Origin: an uncultured Alcanivoracaceae bacterium
GTDB lineage: Bacteria; Pseudomonadota; Gammaproteobacteria; Xanthomonadales; Marinicellaceae
Assembly: GCA_947311585.1 (NCBI GenBank)
Contig: CAMZLQ010000014.1
Coordinates: 1 to 51,181, forward strand
Direction: 5' to 3'
DNA length: 51,181 bases
Each line of letters starts with the position of its first letter. The stretch's first letter is position 1. A program made the translations under genes and the position numbers. This document shows, piece after piece, positions 9,385-18,780 of the stretch. The notes beneath the pieces are model-generated. The model did no database searches. It had not been told where the DNA came from and saw only the letters and a list, made by a program, of their open reading frames with translations.

Positions 9385-11232
9385 ATGATTGATTCCACCC
9401 TTGCAGTGAGCTCACCTGGGCCACATACCATTGCAGTTTTACTACTGACACTAGTGGCTCTAGTGTTGTTTACCATAGAAAAAATACCTCTTCAAACTTC
9501 TAGTCTTTTTGTATTGTGTGCTTTAATACTTGGATTTGAAGTATTTCCCTACCAATTACCCGATGGCAGTTATTTTAGTACGCGTGTCTTTTTTGCAGGA
9601 TTTGGAAATCAAGCTTTAATAGCAGTTTCGGCATTAATGGTTGCGGGACAAGCATTGGTAAGAACTGGTGCAATGGAACCCATTGGTCGTTTGTTAGCCA
9701 AATTATGGCGAACAAGCCCTAAGCTTAGCTTGTTATTAACTCTTGTTGCAGGTGCAATACTCAGTGCTTTTGTCAATAACACGCCTATTGTTGTGTTGTT
9801 ATTGCCAATTCTTGTCAATGTATCACTCAGGACTGGTCAGTCACCTTCTGGAACACTGCTACCCATGGGAATGGCAACCTTGTTAGGCGGCATGGCAACT
9901 ACCATCGGAACCTCAACCAATTTACTGGTTGTTAAGGTAGCTGAAGATTTAGGAGTTCCTGAATTCGGTATGTTTGATTTCGTTTTACCCGTGGCTCTAA
10001 CCAGTATTGTGGCAATACTTTATTTATGGCTGATTGCACCAATGATATTACCAGAACGTTCTCCACCATTGCAAGACACTTCACCACGAGAATTTACCGC
10101 CGAAATTGAGATAGAAGAGGGAGGCTTTGCCGATGGTGCTACTTTAGCTGAGATTAGAGAAAAAGCTGGTAATGACATTAATATTGAACGCATTATACGT
10201 TCAGGTAAATTATCAATGGCTACTTTGCCAGATGTAAAAATTATGGCAGGCGATCGTTTGGTGATTAAAGATACTTCAGATAATCTGCGCGATTATCAAC
10301 TTGAATTAGGCGGACAATTATTTGCAGGAAATACCGAAGTTGATGATGAACACCCGTTAAAAGATGGCGATCAACGTATTGCCGAATTAGTCGTTATTGC
10401 AGGTTCCACATTAGATAGAGTCAGAATAGAAGACGCACGTTTAAATTCAAAATATGGTCTCACTTTACTCGCGGTGCATTCACATGGTAAAGAAACACAC
10501 GCTCGCTCTAAGGGGATTAAAGAAGTTTTATTAAGAGCAGGGGATGTTTTACTCGTTCAAGGCACCCATGAAGCTATCAGGGAAGTTAAAGCATCTGGAA
10601 CTTTATTGGTTCTTGATGGTGGCGAAGAGTTGCCTCATACATCCAAAGCACCTCTTGCCCTTGTGGTAATGGGACTGATTGTGGGTTTTGCGGCATTTGG
10701 TATACTGCCAATTGTTGTCAGTTCAGTCATTGGTTGCTTAGTCCTTATTGTTACGGGGTGTTTGCGCTGGAAAGATGCAACTAATGCCCTTAGTGCTCAA
10801 GTGATATTTATTATTGTCGCATCCTTGGCCTTAGGCGTTGCACTTATCCAAACAGGTGGAGCCGATTACCTCGCCAGTTTATTCGTAACCAGTACCGCTG
10901 GGTTTTCACCAGGTGTGGTGTTAGCCATTTTGATATTCTCGATGGCAGTGATGACCAATGTGGTATCCAATAATGCAGCAGCGGTTATTGGCACACCAAT
11001 TGCTGTGAGTATTGCTCAAACATTAGGCATGCCTGTTGAGCCTTTTGTTTTGGGCGTTTTATTTGGTGCAAACATGAGTTATGCCACACCGATGGCATAC
11101 CAAACTAATTTACTGGTCATGAATGCAGGGGGTTATAAATTTTCAGATTTCGTCAAAGTAGGGGTGCCATTAGTGATTATTAATTGGTTAATGTTATCTG
11201 GAATTTTAACTTGGGTTTATAAGTTGTATTAA
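9385..11232 (+). CDS. SLC13/DASS family transporter with two RCK_C (TrkA-C) domains
   Basis: A 615-residue membrane protein of the sodium-coupled anion (sulfate or dicarboxylate) type. Two transmembrane blocks (about residues 15-225 and 425-612) flank a soluble insert of some 190 residues containing two RCK_C-like domains (around 245-310 and 330-400). Each transmembrane block holds one hairpin signature: FVNNTPIVVLLLPI in the first and VVSNNAAAVIGTPIAVSIA in the second, the SNT-like repeats characteristic of DASS carriers. Such insert-bearing members are often annotated as sulfate or generic anion permeases. The substrate cannot be set. It is the first gene of a five-gene plus-strand run, 17 bases before the GCS2-CBS gene. 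Confidence 0.9.
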   Translation: MIDSTLAVSSPGPHTIAVLLLTLVALVLFTIEKIPLQTSSLFVLCALILGFEVFPYQLPDGSYFSTRVFFAGFGNQALIAVSALMVAGQALVRTGAMEPIGRLLAKLWRTSPKLSLLLTLVAGAILSAFVNNTPIVVLLLPILVNVSLRTGQSPSGTLLPMGMATLLGGMATTIGTSTNLLVVKVAEDLGVPEFGMFDFVLPVALTSIVAILYLWLIAPMILPERSPPLQDTSPREFTAEIEIEEGGFADGATLAEIREKAGNDINIERIIRSGKLSMATLPDVKIMAGDRLVIKDTSDNLRDYQLELGGQLFAGNTEVDDEHPLKDGDQRIAELVVIAGSTLDRVRIEDARLNSKYGLTLLAVHSHGKETHARSKGIKEVLLRAGDVLLVQGTHEAIREVKASGTLLVLDGGEELPHTSKAPLALVVMGLIVGFAAFGILPIVVSSVIGCLVLIVTGCLRWKDATNALSAQVIFIIVASLALGVALIQTGGADYLASLFVTSTAGFSPGVVLAILIFSMAVMTNVVSNNAAAVIGTPIAVSIAQTLGMPVEPFVLGVLFGANMSYATPMAYQTNLLVMNAGGYKFSDFVKVGVPLVIINWLMLSGILTWVYKLY

Positions 11233-11249
11233 AAAGAGAGAGAAAAAAA

Positions 11250-13172
11250 ATGGGTGAAATGAATATTTCAAGGCAGCAGTGCGAAAAACAACGCAGGCGT
11301 TTTATGCGTGCTGTTCTGAATGATTTAAATGCATTAGAAATAATGATTGAGAAAGGCTTGATTGAATCAGGAATTACTCGAATTGGAGCGGAACAAGAAA
11401 TGTTTTTAGTTGATAGAAATTTTTCACCCGCTTGTGTGTCCGAACAAATCATGAAAGATTTAACCGATCCACGCTTTACCTTTGAAATTGCAAAATTCAA
11501 CTTGGAAGCCAACCTGACTCCTAGTGTTTTAACAGGTAACGCGCTAAGAAAGCTGGAGAATGAAATCAATGAAACGCTTATGATTGCACGAAATGCAGCC
11601 AGTAAATACGATGCTCAAATTGTTCTGGCAGGAATCTTGCCAACTTTAAAGCAATTGGATTTAACTTTAGATAACATGGTTCCAATTGATCGTTATTTTG
11701 AATTAAATGAAACCCTTAAAAACCTCAGAGGATCTGATTTCAAGCTCAATATTCGTGGTATGGATGAATTAAATGTGACTCATGATTCCTACATGTTAGA
11801 AGCACTTAACACCAGTTTCCAAGTACACCTGCAAGTTGGTAGTGAAGATTTTGTAAAAAAGTATAATATAGCTCAGGCAATTACTGGACCAGTTATGGCA
11901 GTTTCTGTTAATTCTGGACTTATCCATCATAACCGTTTATGGCATGAATCCAGAATTGCAGTGTTTCAAAATTCGGTTGATACTCGTTCAGAAACATTCC
12001 AACAACGTGGAATGTTACCCCGTGTTTATTTCGGCAAGCATTGGGTTAAAAGCTTGCCAGACTTATTTAAAGAAGATATCTCTCGCTATCCAGTAGTTCT
12101 CACAGCTGATTTTGATGAAGACCCTGTAGGAATGCTCGAAAAAGGCATTACGCCAAAGTTAAAAGCACTGATGCTTCATAACGGTACCGTTTACCGTTGG
12201 AACCGACCTTGCTATGGTGTGGTTGATAATGTTCCGCATTTAAGAATTGAGAACAGAGTATTGCCCTCCGGTCCTAGTGTTGTTGACGAAGTAGCCAATA
12301 CAGCATTTTTTGTTGGTTTGATGATTGGAATGTCTAATATGTACAATGATATTACACAAGTTATGCGTTTTTCTGATGTGGCTAATAATTTCTTGAATGC
12401 AACAAGAATTGGTTTGGAGGCAAAATTTCACTGGACCGATCATAAAACCATTTCTGCTTCAAATTTGATATTGGAAGAACTTTTGCCGATAGCCAGAGAA
12501 GGGTTGTTACATGAAAATATTGATACCAATGACATTGAGCGTTATTTAGGTATTATAGAAGAGCGAACTAAGTCAAAACAAACGGGCGCAAAATGGGCAA
12601 TAAAATCCATCACAGAAATGGATGAAAGTATCTTGCCAGATGAGAAAGTGCGTTCCATTACCTCTGAAATGGTTGTCAATCAAAAAACTGATGAACCTGT
12701 GCATAAATGGAAACTGGCTCAAGCAGTGGACAATCTTGATTGGCGGGCTACTTTTCTAAGGCTTGGACAATTTATGACTGAAGAACTGTTTACCGTTAGA
12801 CCTGATGACTTGCTTGATTTGGCGGCAAGCATAATGGACTGGAAACACGTGCGTCATGTGCCTGTAGAAGACGATGAAGGTTGCATTGTTGGACTTATTT
12901 CACATCGAGCGATTTTAAGAGACGTTGCTCAGGGGCGAAAAAATGCGGATGATCCCACAGCTGTAAAAGACGTCATGAAAGTCAACCCAATTACTGCAGA
13001 ACCCGAAATGAAGACAGTTGATGCCATTAGATTAATGCGTGAGAACAAACTTGGCTGTTTGCCAATTGTTGATAAAGGTAAACTTGTTGGTATCGTCACC
13101 GACCATGATTTGATAAATGTGGCGGCTAAGTTATTAGAAGATTATTTAGAAGATTTCCCTCAAAACACATGA
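11250..13172 (+). CDS. Glutamate-cysteine ligase-like (GCS2/YbdK type) protein fused to a CBS pair
   Basis: A 640-residue fusion. Residues about 30-420 resemble carboxylate-amine ligases of the GCS2 superfamily: ITRIGAEQEMFLVD near the start contains the metal-binding acidic cluster, and RIENRVLPSGPSVVDE supplies the later active-site arginine and glutamate. Residues about 505-635 form two CBS motifs (VPVEDDEGCIVGLISHRAIL and LPIVDKGKLVGIVTDHDL), which usually sense adenosine nucleotides. The product is likely a gamma-glutamyl or similar amide-forming enzyme gated by nucleotides, but the substrate is unknown. The last four bases overlap the NYN gene start (ATGA), so they are translationally coupled. 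Confidence 0.85.
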   Translation: MGEMNISRQQCEKQRRRFMRAVLNDLNALEIMIEKGLIESGITRIGAEQEMFLVDRNFSPACVSEQIMKDLTDPRFTFEIAKFNLEANLTPSVLTGNALRKLENEINETLMIARNAASKYDAQIVLAGILPTLKQLDLTLDNMVPIDRYFELNETLKNLRGSDFKLNIRGMDELNVTHDSYMLEALNTSFQVHLQVGSEDFVKKYNIAQAITGPVMAVSVNSGLIHHNRLWHESRIAVFQNSVDTRSETFQQRGMLPRVYFGKHWVKSLPDLFKEDISRYPVVLTADFDEDPVGMLEKGITPKLKALMLHNGTVYRWNRPCYGVVDNVPHLRIENRVLPSGPSVVDEVANTAFFVGLMIGMSNMYNDITQVMRFSDVANNFLNATRIGLEAKFHWTDHKTISASNLILEELLPIAREGLLHENIDTNDIERYLGIIEERTKSKQTGAKWAIKSITEMDESILPDEKVRSITSEMVVNQKTDEPVHKWKLAQAVDNLDWRATFLRLGQFMTEELFTVRPDDLLDLAASIMDWKHVRHVPVEDDEGCIVGLISHRAILRDVAQGRKNADDPTAVKDVMKVNPITAEPEMKTVDAIRLMRENKLGCLPIVDKGKLVGIVTDHDLINVAAKLLEDYLEDFPQNT

Positions 13173-13639
13173 AAACAGCTATATTTGTTGATGTGCAGAA
13201 CATCTTTTACACCACTCGAGATACCTATGATCGTCAATTTAACTACCGAAAGTTTTGGGAAATTGTCGAAAAACAGGGCGAAATTGTCTCTGCACGGGCT
13301 TATGCGGTACAAAGAATTGACACCCAACAACACAAGTTCCAAAATGCACTTAAACACATCGGTTTTGATGTTATATTAAAACCATTTATCAGACGCAGTG
13401 ATGGTACAGCAAAAGGTGATTGGGATGTTGGTATAACAATTGATGTCATGGAGATTGCACCAACAGTAGATAAAGTTATTTTGCTAACAGGAGATGGAGA
13501 CTTTGCTATACTGTTAGATAAAATTCGTCACTCGTACGGTGTTACAACCGAAGTCTATGGTGTCAAAGCCCTGACAGCAAAGGGTTTAATTGACAGTGCA
13601 ACTCGATTTCATGCCATTGGCTTAGATTTACTACTTTAG
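13169..13639 (+). CDS. LabA-like NYN domain protein
   Basis: A 156-residue single-domain protein of the NYN/PIN-like nuclease fold (DUF88). Acidic motifs typical of the metal site are visible: the N-terminal IFVDVQNIFY (D8, N11), KGDWDVGITID in the middle (D at about 88 and 90), and LLTGDGDFAILLDKIR (D110, D112). It is therefore probably an active or RNA-binding metallo-RNase. The ATG overlaps the stop of the GCS2-CBS gene in an ATGA arrangement. The RNA target is unknown. Confidence 0.88.
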   Translation: MKTAIFVDVQNIFYTTRDTYDRQFNYRKFWEIVEKQGEIVSARAYAVQRIDTQQHKFQNALKHIGFDVILKPFIRRSDGTAKGDWDVGITIDVMEIAPTVDKVILLTGDGDFAILLDKIRHSYGVTTEVYGVKALTAKGLIDSATRFHAIGLDLLL

Positions 13640-13650
13640 GATGTTTGCTT

Positions 13651-14628
13651 ATGCGATTACTAACATTTGAATACAAAGGTCAATCCAAGCTTGGAGCTTG
13701 GGTTGATAATGATAAAAAAATCATTGATTTACATGAAGAGTCTAAAATTCAATTTGCACATGATTCTGAAATTTTTTTATCTATGCAAGATTTAATTGAA
13801 TCAGGTAAAAAAGGCTTAGAGCAAGCTAAAAAAATGCTTAAAACACCGCAAACTAAACTTATCAACACAGAAGAAGTTAAAATATTATTACCCTTGTTAC
13901 CTGTGCAATTGCGAGATTTTCTTTGTTTTGAACAACACCTTATTAACTCCTTTAAATCCGCAAAAGAAATACAAATTGCACAATCAGATAATCCCCAAGA
14001 TGCTAGAAAAGAATTAGACAACAGTGATTTATTTGATATTCCTAAGGTATGGTATGAAACGCCTATTTATTACAATTGCTCACGTTTAGCAAGTTGTGGG
14101 ACAGGTGAAAAAATTTACTGGCCAAAGTATTCCAAAATTTGGGATTATGAACTTGAGTGGGCAGCAGTAATCGGTAAAAAAGGCAAAGATATTAAAAAAA
14201 AAGAAGCTAAAGACTATATCTTTGGCTACACTATTTTTAATGATTTTAGTGCCAGAGATGAACAACTTCGTGTTTTAGGTGCGAAACTAGGGCCAGGTAA
14301 AGGCAAAGACTTCAATAACTCAAATGTATTTGGACCATGCATTGTAACGGCTGATGAATTTGAGAATCCCTACAATTTAAAAATGACTGCACAAGTCAAT
14401 GGAGAACTTTGGTCACAAGGCACAACAAATTCTATGCACCATACCTTTGAAGATATTATTGCGTATATTTCTCAATCTGAAAGTATTCATCCTGGTGAAG
14501 TTTTAGGCTCAGGAACGGTAGGGACCGGTTGTGGTTTAGAATTATTAAAATTTCTAAAAGATGGTGATAAAATTGAGTTAACGATTGAAAAAATAGGTAC
14601 AATTACAAATACAGTAGTAAAACAATAA
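13651..14628 (+). CDS. Fumarylacetoacetate hydrolase (FAH) family protein
   Basis: A 325-residue member of the FAH superfamily, enzymes that hydrolyse or decarboxylate C-C bonds in beta-diketo and related acids using a divalent metal. The catalytic core from about residue 115 has the signature YELEWAAVIGKKGKDI with the metal-binding glutamates, then IFGYTIFNDFSARDEQ and a C-terminal GEVLGSGTVGTGCGLEL. The N-terminal 100 residues are the usual less conserved domain. ATG 13651 is preferred over the in-frame TTG at 13645: an AGGA site at 13638-13641 is at proper distance and the product then begins MRLLTFEYKG like relatives. Ten bases separate it from the MBL gene. Exact substrate unknown. Confidence 0.9.
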   Translation: MRLLTFEYKGQSKLGAWVDNDKKIIDLHEESKIQFAHDSEIFLSMQDLIESGKKGLEQAKKMLKTPQTKLINTEEVKILLPLLPVQLRDFLCFEQHLINSFKSAKEIQIAQSDNPQDARKELDNSDLFDIPKVWYETPIYYNCSRLASCGTGEKIYWPKYSKIWDYELEWAAVIGKKGKDIKKKEAKDYIFGYTIFNDFSARDEQLRVLGAKLGPGKGKDFNNSNVFGPCIVTADEFENPYNLKMTAQVNGELWSQGTTNSMHHTFEDIIAYISQSESIHPGEVLGSGTVGTGCGLELLKFLKDGDKIELTIEKIGTITNTVVKQ

Positions 14629-14637
14629 AATAATATT

Positions 14638-15645
14638 ATGAATAATGCAAGATATAACAAAGGGTTAAAGGAAATAGGTAATGGAATCTATGCTTACTTA
14701 CAGCCAGATGGTTCATGGGGTTGGAGTAATGCAGGACTAATTGCTGATAGCGGAAAATCGTTGTTAGTCGATACTTTATATGACCAACCTTTAACGGCAA
14801 CAATGTTAAAGGCAATTGAACATGCGACAACAATTAAACCACATGACATCAACACTTTAGTTAATACTCACGCCAATGGTGATCACACATGGGGCAATGG
14901 ATTACTTAAGAATGCTGAAATTATAGCATCCAAAGAAACTGCTGAACAAATGCGAGAAGAAATTAGCCCTCAAATGATGGTTAATATGCTCTTAAATGCC
15001 AAGAATATGGGAGAGGCTGGCGAATTTATACTTGAAAACTTCTCTGGCTTTTCTTGGGAAGGGCTTGAGGTTACCATGCCAACAAAAACATTTGAAGGCA
15101 CAATGGATTTAAAAATAGGGCATAAGGACGTCCGTCTACAAAATGTTGGTCCAGCTCATACCGATGGTGATACCCTTGTTTATGTACCAGATGATAAGAT
15201 AATCTATACTGGTGATATATTGTTTATTGATGGAACGCCAGTAATATGGTCGGGGCCAATTTCTAATTGGATAACAGCTTGTGATTATATCCTATCACTG
15301 GATGTTGATGTTGTTGTTCCAGGTCATGGCCCGATTACTGATAAAAATGGCGTTAAAAAAGTCCGCGAATACTTAAACTATATCGCAGTTGAATCCCGCA
15401 AAAGATACGACGCAGGCATGAGTTTTAATGATGCTGCTAACGATATCGCTTTGGGACACTTTGGCAAATGGACTGACACGGAACGTATAGTTATTAATGT
15501 TTTTTCACAGTACAAAGAATTTAATAAAGAAAATACAAAAGCTGAAGTGCCTGATATTATTGAATTACTTAAATTAATGCAACAGTACAAAAATAATAAA
15601 TGTAAAAACAAAAATCATAATAACCCAAAGCATTGCAATTGTTAA
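14638..15645 (+). CDS. MBL-fold metallo-hydrolase with Cys/His-rich tail
   Basis: A 335-residue metallo-beta-lactamase-fold hydrolase. The first metal motif is NTHANGDH (H78, D82, H83), with further ligands in VGPAHTDGDTLVY and IIYTGDILF, and VPGHGPIT later. Position 80 is asparagine (THANGDH), departing from the HxHxDH consensus at the second histidine, as in several subfamilies. The last 14 residues (CKNKNHNNPKHCNC) are an unusual Cys/His-rich tail that could bind metal. It is the last gene of the plus-strand run that starts with the SLC13 transporter; with the FAH protein it may act on a small carboxylic or thioester substrate, but this is inference. Confidence 0.88.
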   Translation: MNNARYNKGLKEIGNGIYAYLQPDGSWGWSNAGLIADSGKSLLVDTLYDQPLTATMLKAIEHATTIKPHDINTLVNTHANGDHTWGNGLLKNAEIIASKETAEQMREEISPQMMVNMLLNAKNMGEAGEFILENFSGFSWEGLEVTMPTKTFEGTMDLKIGHKDVRLQNVGPAHTDGDTLVYVPDDKIIYTGDILFIDGTPVIWSGPISNWITACDYILSLDVDVVVPGHGPITDKNGVKKVREYLNYIAVESRKRYDAGMSFNDAANDIALGHFGKWTDTERIVINVFSQYKEFNKENTKAEVPDIIELLKLMQQYKNNKCKNKNHNNPKHCNC

Positions 15646-15716
15646 TCGCTTTGTTTTATTGATTCAAACACCTTGTAATTTAACATAATATATATTATAC
15701 GCATATATAGATTATT

Positions 15717-15745
15717 AAAAAAGCAGAACATTTAGCCCTGCTTTT
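15717..15745 (-). terminator. Terminator of the thrS-ihfA-merR operon
   Basis: On the minus strand an 8-bp stem (AAAAGCAG / CTGCTTTT) with an 11-base loop ends in six U, 18 bases after the merR stop. On the plus strand the same hairpin has a shorter T run and could also stop the MBL gene transcript. Confidence 0.75.
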
Positions 15746-15762
15746 GTATATTTAGGAATTAG

Positions 15763-16116
15763 TTACTTAAGAATTTCCAGTATTTCTTCTAACTCCATAC
15801 GGGTTTGCTGAATAACTTGGTAAGACTTGCTGGCATCTTTATCTGTTTTCGTTCCTTCTAGTTTAATACGAGCACCACTGATAGTATAACCGTGTTCATA
15901 CAACAGGCTACGGATTTGGCGTATCATAATAACATCGTGCCTTTGGTAATATCTGCGATTACCGCGACGTTTTACAGGTTTAAGATTAGGAAATTCATTT
16001 TCCCAATACCTTAATACGTGTGGTTTAACATCACACAAAGTGCTGACTTCACCAATAGTAAAGTATCGCTTTGCAGGTATAGTTGGAAGTGAATTATTGT
16101 GTCCTTGATCCAGCAT
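15763..16116 (-). CDS. MerR family transcriptional regulator
   Basis: A 117-residue protein with an N-terminal MerR winged-helix DNA-binding domain: FTIGEVSTLCDVKPHVLRYW, then EFPNLKPVKRRGNRRYYQ (about 18-55), followed by a helical stretch that would form the dimer coiled coil. No effector-binding domain is attached. A short MerR gene directly after ihfA is a common gammaproteobacterial arrangement. Its start overlaps the end of ihfA by 23 bases, so translation is probably coupled. Target promoters are unknown. Confidence 0.9.
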   Translation of the reverse strand: MLDQGHNNSLPTIPAKRYFTIGEVSTLCDVKPHVLRYWENEFPNLKPVKRRGNRRYYQRHDVIMIRQIRSLLYEHGYTISGARIKLEGTKTDKDASKSYQVIQQTRMELEEILEILK

Positions 16117-16396
16117 AAGTTTCTATAGTATCTCTAATTTTTTGTCCTGGTTTAAATGCTACAATTCTTCTTGGAGGAATTGCAATCTCTTCTAGTGTTT
16201 TAGGGTTTCGTCCTGGGCGACCTTTTTTGTCTCTTAATTCAAAATTACCAAAACCAGAAAGTTTAACATCGCGACCTTCAACTAAAAGATCTTTGATGGA
16301 ATTAAAAAAAGCATCAACAAATTCATTTGCTTCACATTTGTTTAAACCTACATCCATGTAAAGCGCTTCAGCTAAATCTGTTTTCGTAACTGACAT
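16094..16396 (-). CDS. ihfA: Integration host factor subunit alpha
   Basis: A 100-residue HU/IHF-family DNA-bending protein, the alpha subunit that pairs with IhfB. Start MSVTKTDLAEALY, the dimer core around residues 20-50, the LSGFGNFELRDKKGRPGRNP arm that inserts into the minor groove, and the closing IAFKP-like stretch (IVAFKPGQKIRDTIE) all match IhfA rather than HU. Its position immediately after pheT (stop and start adjacent, no gap) is the standard gammaproteobacterial operon order. Confidence 0.97.
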   Translation of the reverse strand: MSVTKTDLAEALYMDVGLNKCEANEFVDAFFNSIKDLLVEGRDVKLSGFGNFELRDKKGRPGRNPKTLEEIAIPPRRIVAFKPGQKIRDTIETYAGSRTQ

Positions 16397-18769
16397 TTAT
16401 TGACCTCTAATTTCCACACCTAAATTAACTTTAAGAGAAGATACCACTTTTGCCATCAGTTTGTCTACTTCTTTATCTTCAAAAGTTGAATTATTTTGTT
16501 GTAGAACAATTCCAATAGCTAAAGAGCGATTTCCGACACGAATATTTTCGCCTTGGTATTCATCAAAAACAAAGATGTTTTTTAGTAAATCACCGGTTTC
16601 TTTTACGACAAGAGTTTTAATTTCTTGGTAGGATATATCATTATTGGCAATCATGGCAATATCTCTTCGTACAGAAGGAAATTTAGAGATTTCTTTAAAG
16701 CTTGGAAGTGTGCTTTGTTTGATATTATTTATAAATAATTCAAAAGCATACACAGGCTTTTTAATTCCAATTTTACGGCATATTTGCGGATGAACTTGCC
16801 CTAACCAACCAATTGAATTTCCTCCCAATTTGATTTCAGCTTGTTGCCCAGGATGCAAATAATCTAATGAAGATTTTACAAAATAATACGAAGCTTTTGT
16901 GTTGGCTAATAAGTTTTCTAAATCCCCTTTTATATCAAAGAAATCAATGTTTTCTTTGCTCATGCTCCAGTGCTCTAAATGACGTTTACCCGTGCAAATA
17001 CCAATGAGTTTTTCGTCTTCAACAATACACTCGTCCTTGTGGAAGACGTGGCCCGATTCAAATAATTTAACACTCTCATTTTGGCGTCTTAAGTTGTATT
17101 TAACAGTTTCTAACATACCTGGTAATAGGCTTGTGCGCATTATTGCGAACTCTTCAGTTAATGGATTCTTTAAGGCTATTGAACCTTCTGCTACATTTAA
17201 AGTTTCTAATTGTTTTTGCGAAACAAAACTGTAATTAATTGCTTCGGTATAGCCTAAAGTTGTTAATTGATTTTTAATATAATTTGTTGAAATAATTGCT
17301 TCAGGCAACTGCATGATTACACTGTCACCAAACAAGTTTTGTGATGGCATTTTATCGTAACCAATTAAACGAACGACTTCTTCAATTAAATCCTCTTCAA
17401 TATCCATATCGAAACGACTCGTAGGTGCTATCACTTTCCAGCTATCCTCGCCCTCTTCTACTTGCATATTCAGTCCTTTAAGTATTGTTGTAACTTGTTG
17501 TTTATCAACAGTAAACCCTAGTACGCGTTTTAGTTTATCAACTGTTAATGTAATCGTTTTCGCTTGCGGAATACATTCTTCGGCTTTTGCTTCTATTACA
17601 GGGCCAACTTCTCCACCACATATAGCCAAAATGAGTTGTGTAGCACGGTGCATGGCTTGTTCTTGCAAATACGCATCAACTCCGCGTTCAAAACGCAAAG
17701 CTGATTCGGTGAAAATTCCTAAGTCACGTGATTTACCCATTATAGTGGCAGGATTAAAATAAGCGGACTCTAAAACGATGTCTTTAGTGGCTTGATTACA
17801 ACCACTGTTTAAGCCTCCCATTACCCCTGCAATGGCAAGGTATTTTTGGTTATCAGCAATCATTAAATAGCTTTCATCTAGTACAACTTCTTTGCCATCA
17901 AGCAAGGTGAACTTATCTCCTTTATTTGCCATTTTAACTTCGATAGCACCATCAATTGACGCTTTATCAAAGCCATGCATTGGTTGACCAAGCTCAAGCA
18001 TGACATAGTTGGTTACATCAACTACGGGGTGAATGGCACGAATACCACTGCGGCGCAGTTTTTCCTGCATCCAAATTGGTGTTTGCTTGGTATTATCTAT
18101 GTTGTTTATAACACGGCACAAATATCGAGGTGACTGGTGCTCGGCTGTTAACTTAACTTCAATTTTATCGTCAATTGTTGCATCAACTGGTTCTATTATT
18201 GGCATTGTTAAAGGCATTTCATTTAAGCAGGCGACATCAATAGCAATGCCTTTGACACAAAAACAATCGGCTCGATTAGGCGTTAAATCAATATCAATAA
18301 TTGCATCATTAAGTTCAAAATATTCACGAATATCTGTTCCAACGGGTGCATCATTTGGTAATTCTAAAATACCAGAATGATCATCACTAAGCCCGAGTTC
18401 AACATTTGAGCACAACATACCATTGGATTCTTGACCACGCAATTTTGATTTTTTGATTTTAAAATTACCTGGTAATACCGCGCCAATCATGGCTAATGCA
18501 GATTTTAATCCTTTACGCGCGTTGGGTGCACCGCAAACAATTTGCAAGTTCTCTGATGTACCTACATCCACTTGGCAGATGTTTAATTTATCAGCATCTG
18601 GGTGTTTTTCTATTGAAATAATTTCTGCCACCACAACATTGGTGAAATCCCCTGCAGCTGCTAATGCAGCATCAACTTCCAAACCTAGCATGGTTAATTG
18701 TTCAACCAATTCATCAGTTGTTATTTTTGGATTGACCCATTCTCTTAACCAATTTTCACTAATTTTCAT
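16397..18769 (-). CDS. pheT: Phenylalanine-tRNA ligase beta subunit
   Basis: The 790-residue beta chain of the alpha2-beta2 PheRS. An N-terminal tRNA-binding (EMAP/OB) domain is at about 40-150 (VVVAEIISIEKHPDADKLNI), followed by B3/B4 editing-type modules (GLNSGCNQATKDIVLESAYF around 305-330), the B5 region, and the C-terminal FDX-ACB anticodon-binding domain from about 695 (FPSVRRDIAMI at its start). Length matches E. coli PheT (795). A GGAG ribosome site lies just after the pheS stop, 11 bases upstream of this ATG. Co-transcribed with pheS and ihfA. Confidence 0.98.
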   Translation of the reverse strand: MKISENWLREWVNPKITTDELVEQLTMLGLEVDAALAAAGDFTNVVVAEIISIEKHPDADKLNICQVDVGTSENLQIVCGAPNARKGLKSALAMIGAVLPGNFKIKKSKLRGQESNGMLCSNVELGLSDDHSGILELPNDAPVGTDIREYFELNDAIIDIDLTPNRADCFCVKGIAIDVACLNEMPLTMPIIEPVDATIDDKIEVKLTAEHQSPRYLCRVINNIDNTKQTPIWMQEKLRRSGIRAIHPVVDVTNYVMLELGQPMHGFDKASIDGAIEVKMANKGDKFTLLDGKEVVLDESYLMIADNQKYLAIAGVMGGLNSGCNQATKDIVLESAYFNPATIMGKSRDLGIFTESALRFERGVDAYLQEQAMHRATQLILAICGGEVGPVIEAKAEECIPQAKTITLTVDKLKRVLGFTVDKQQVTTILKGLNMQVEEGEDSWKVIAPTSRFDMDIEEDLIEEVVRLIGYDKMPSQNLFGDSVIMQLPEAIISTNYIKNQLTTLGYTEAINYSFVSQKQLETLNVAEGSIALKNPLTEEFAIMRTSLLPGMLETVKYNLRRQNESVKLFESGHVFHKDECIVEDEKLIGICTGKRHLEHWSMSKENIDFFDIKGDLENLLANTKASYYFVKSSLDYLHPGQQAEIKLGGNSIGWLGQVHPQICRKIGIKKPVYAFELFINNIKQSTLPSFKEISKFPSVRRDIAMIANNDISYQEIKTLVVKETGDLLKNIFVFDEYQGENIRVGNRSLAIGIVLQQNNSTFEDKEVDKLMAKVVSSLKVNLGVEIRGQ

Positions 18770-18780
18770 TTGCCCTACTC

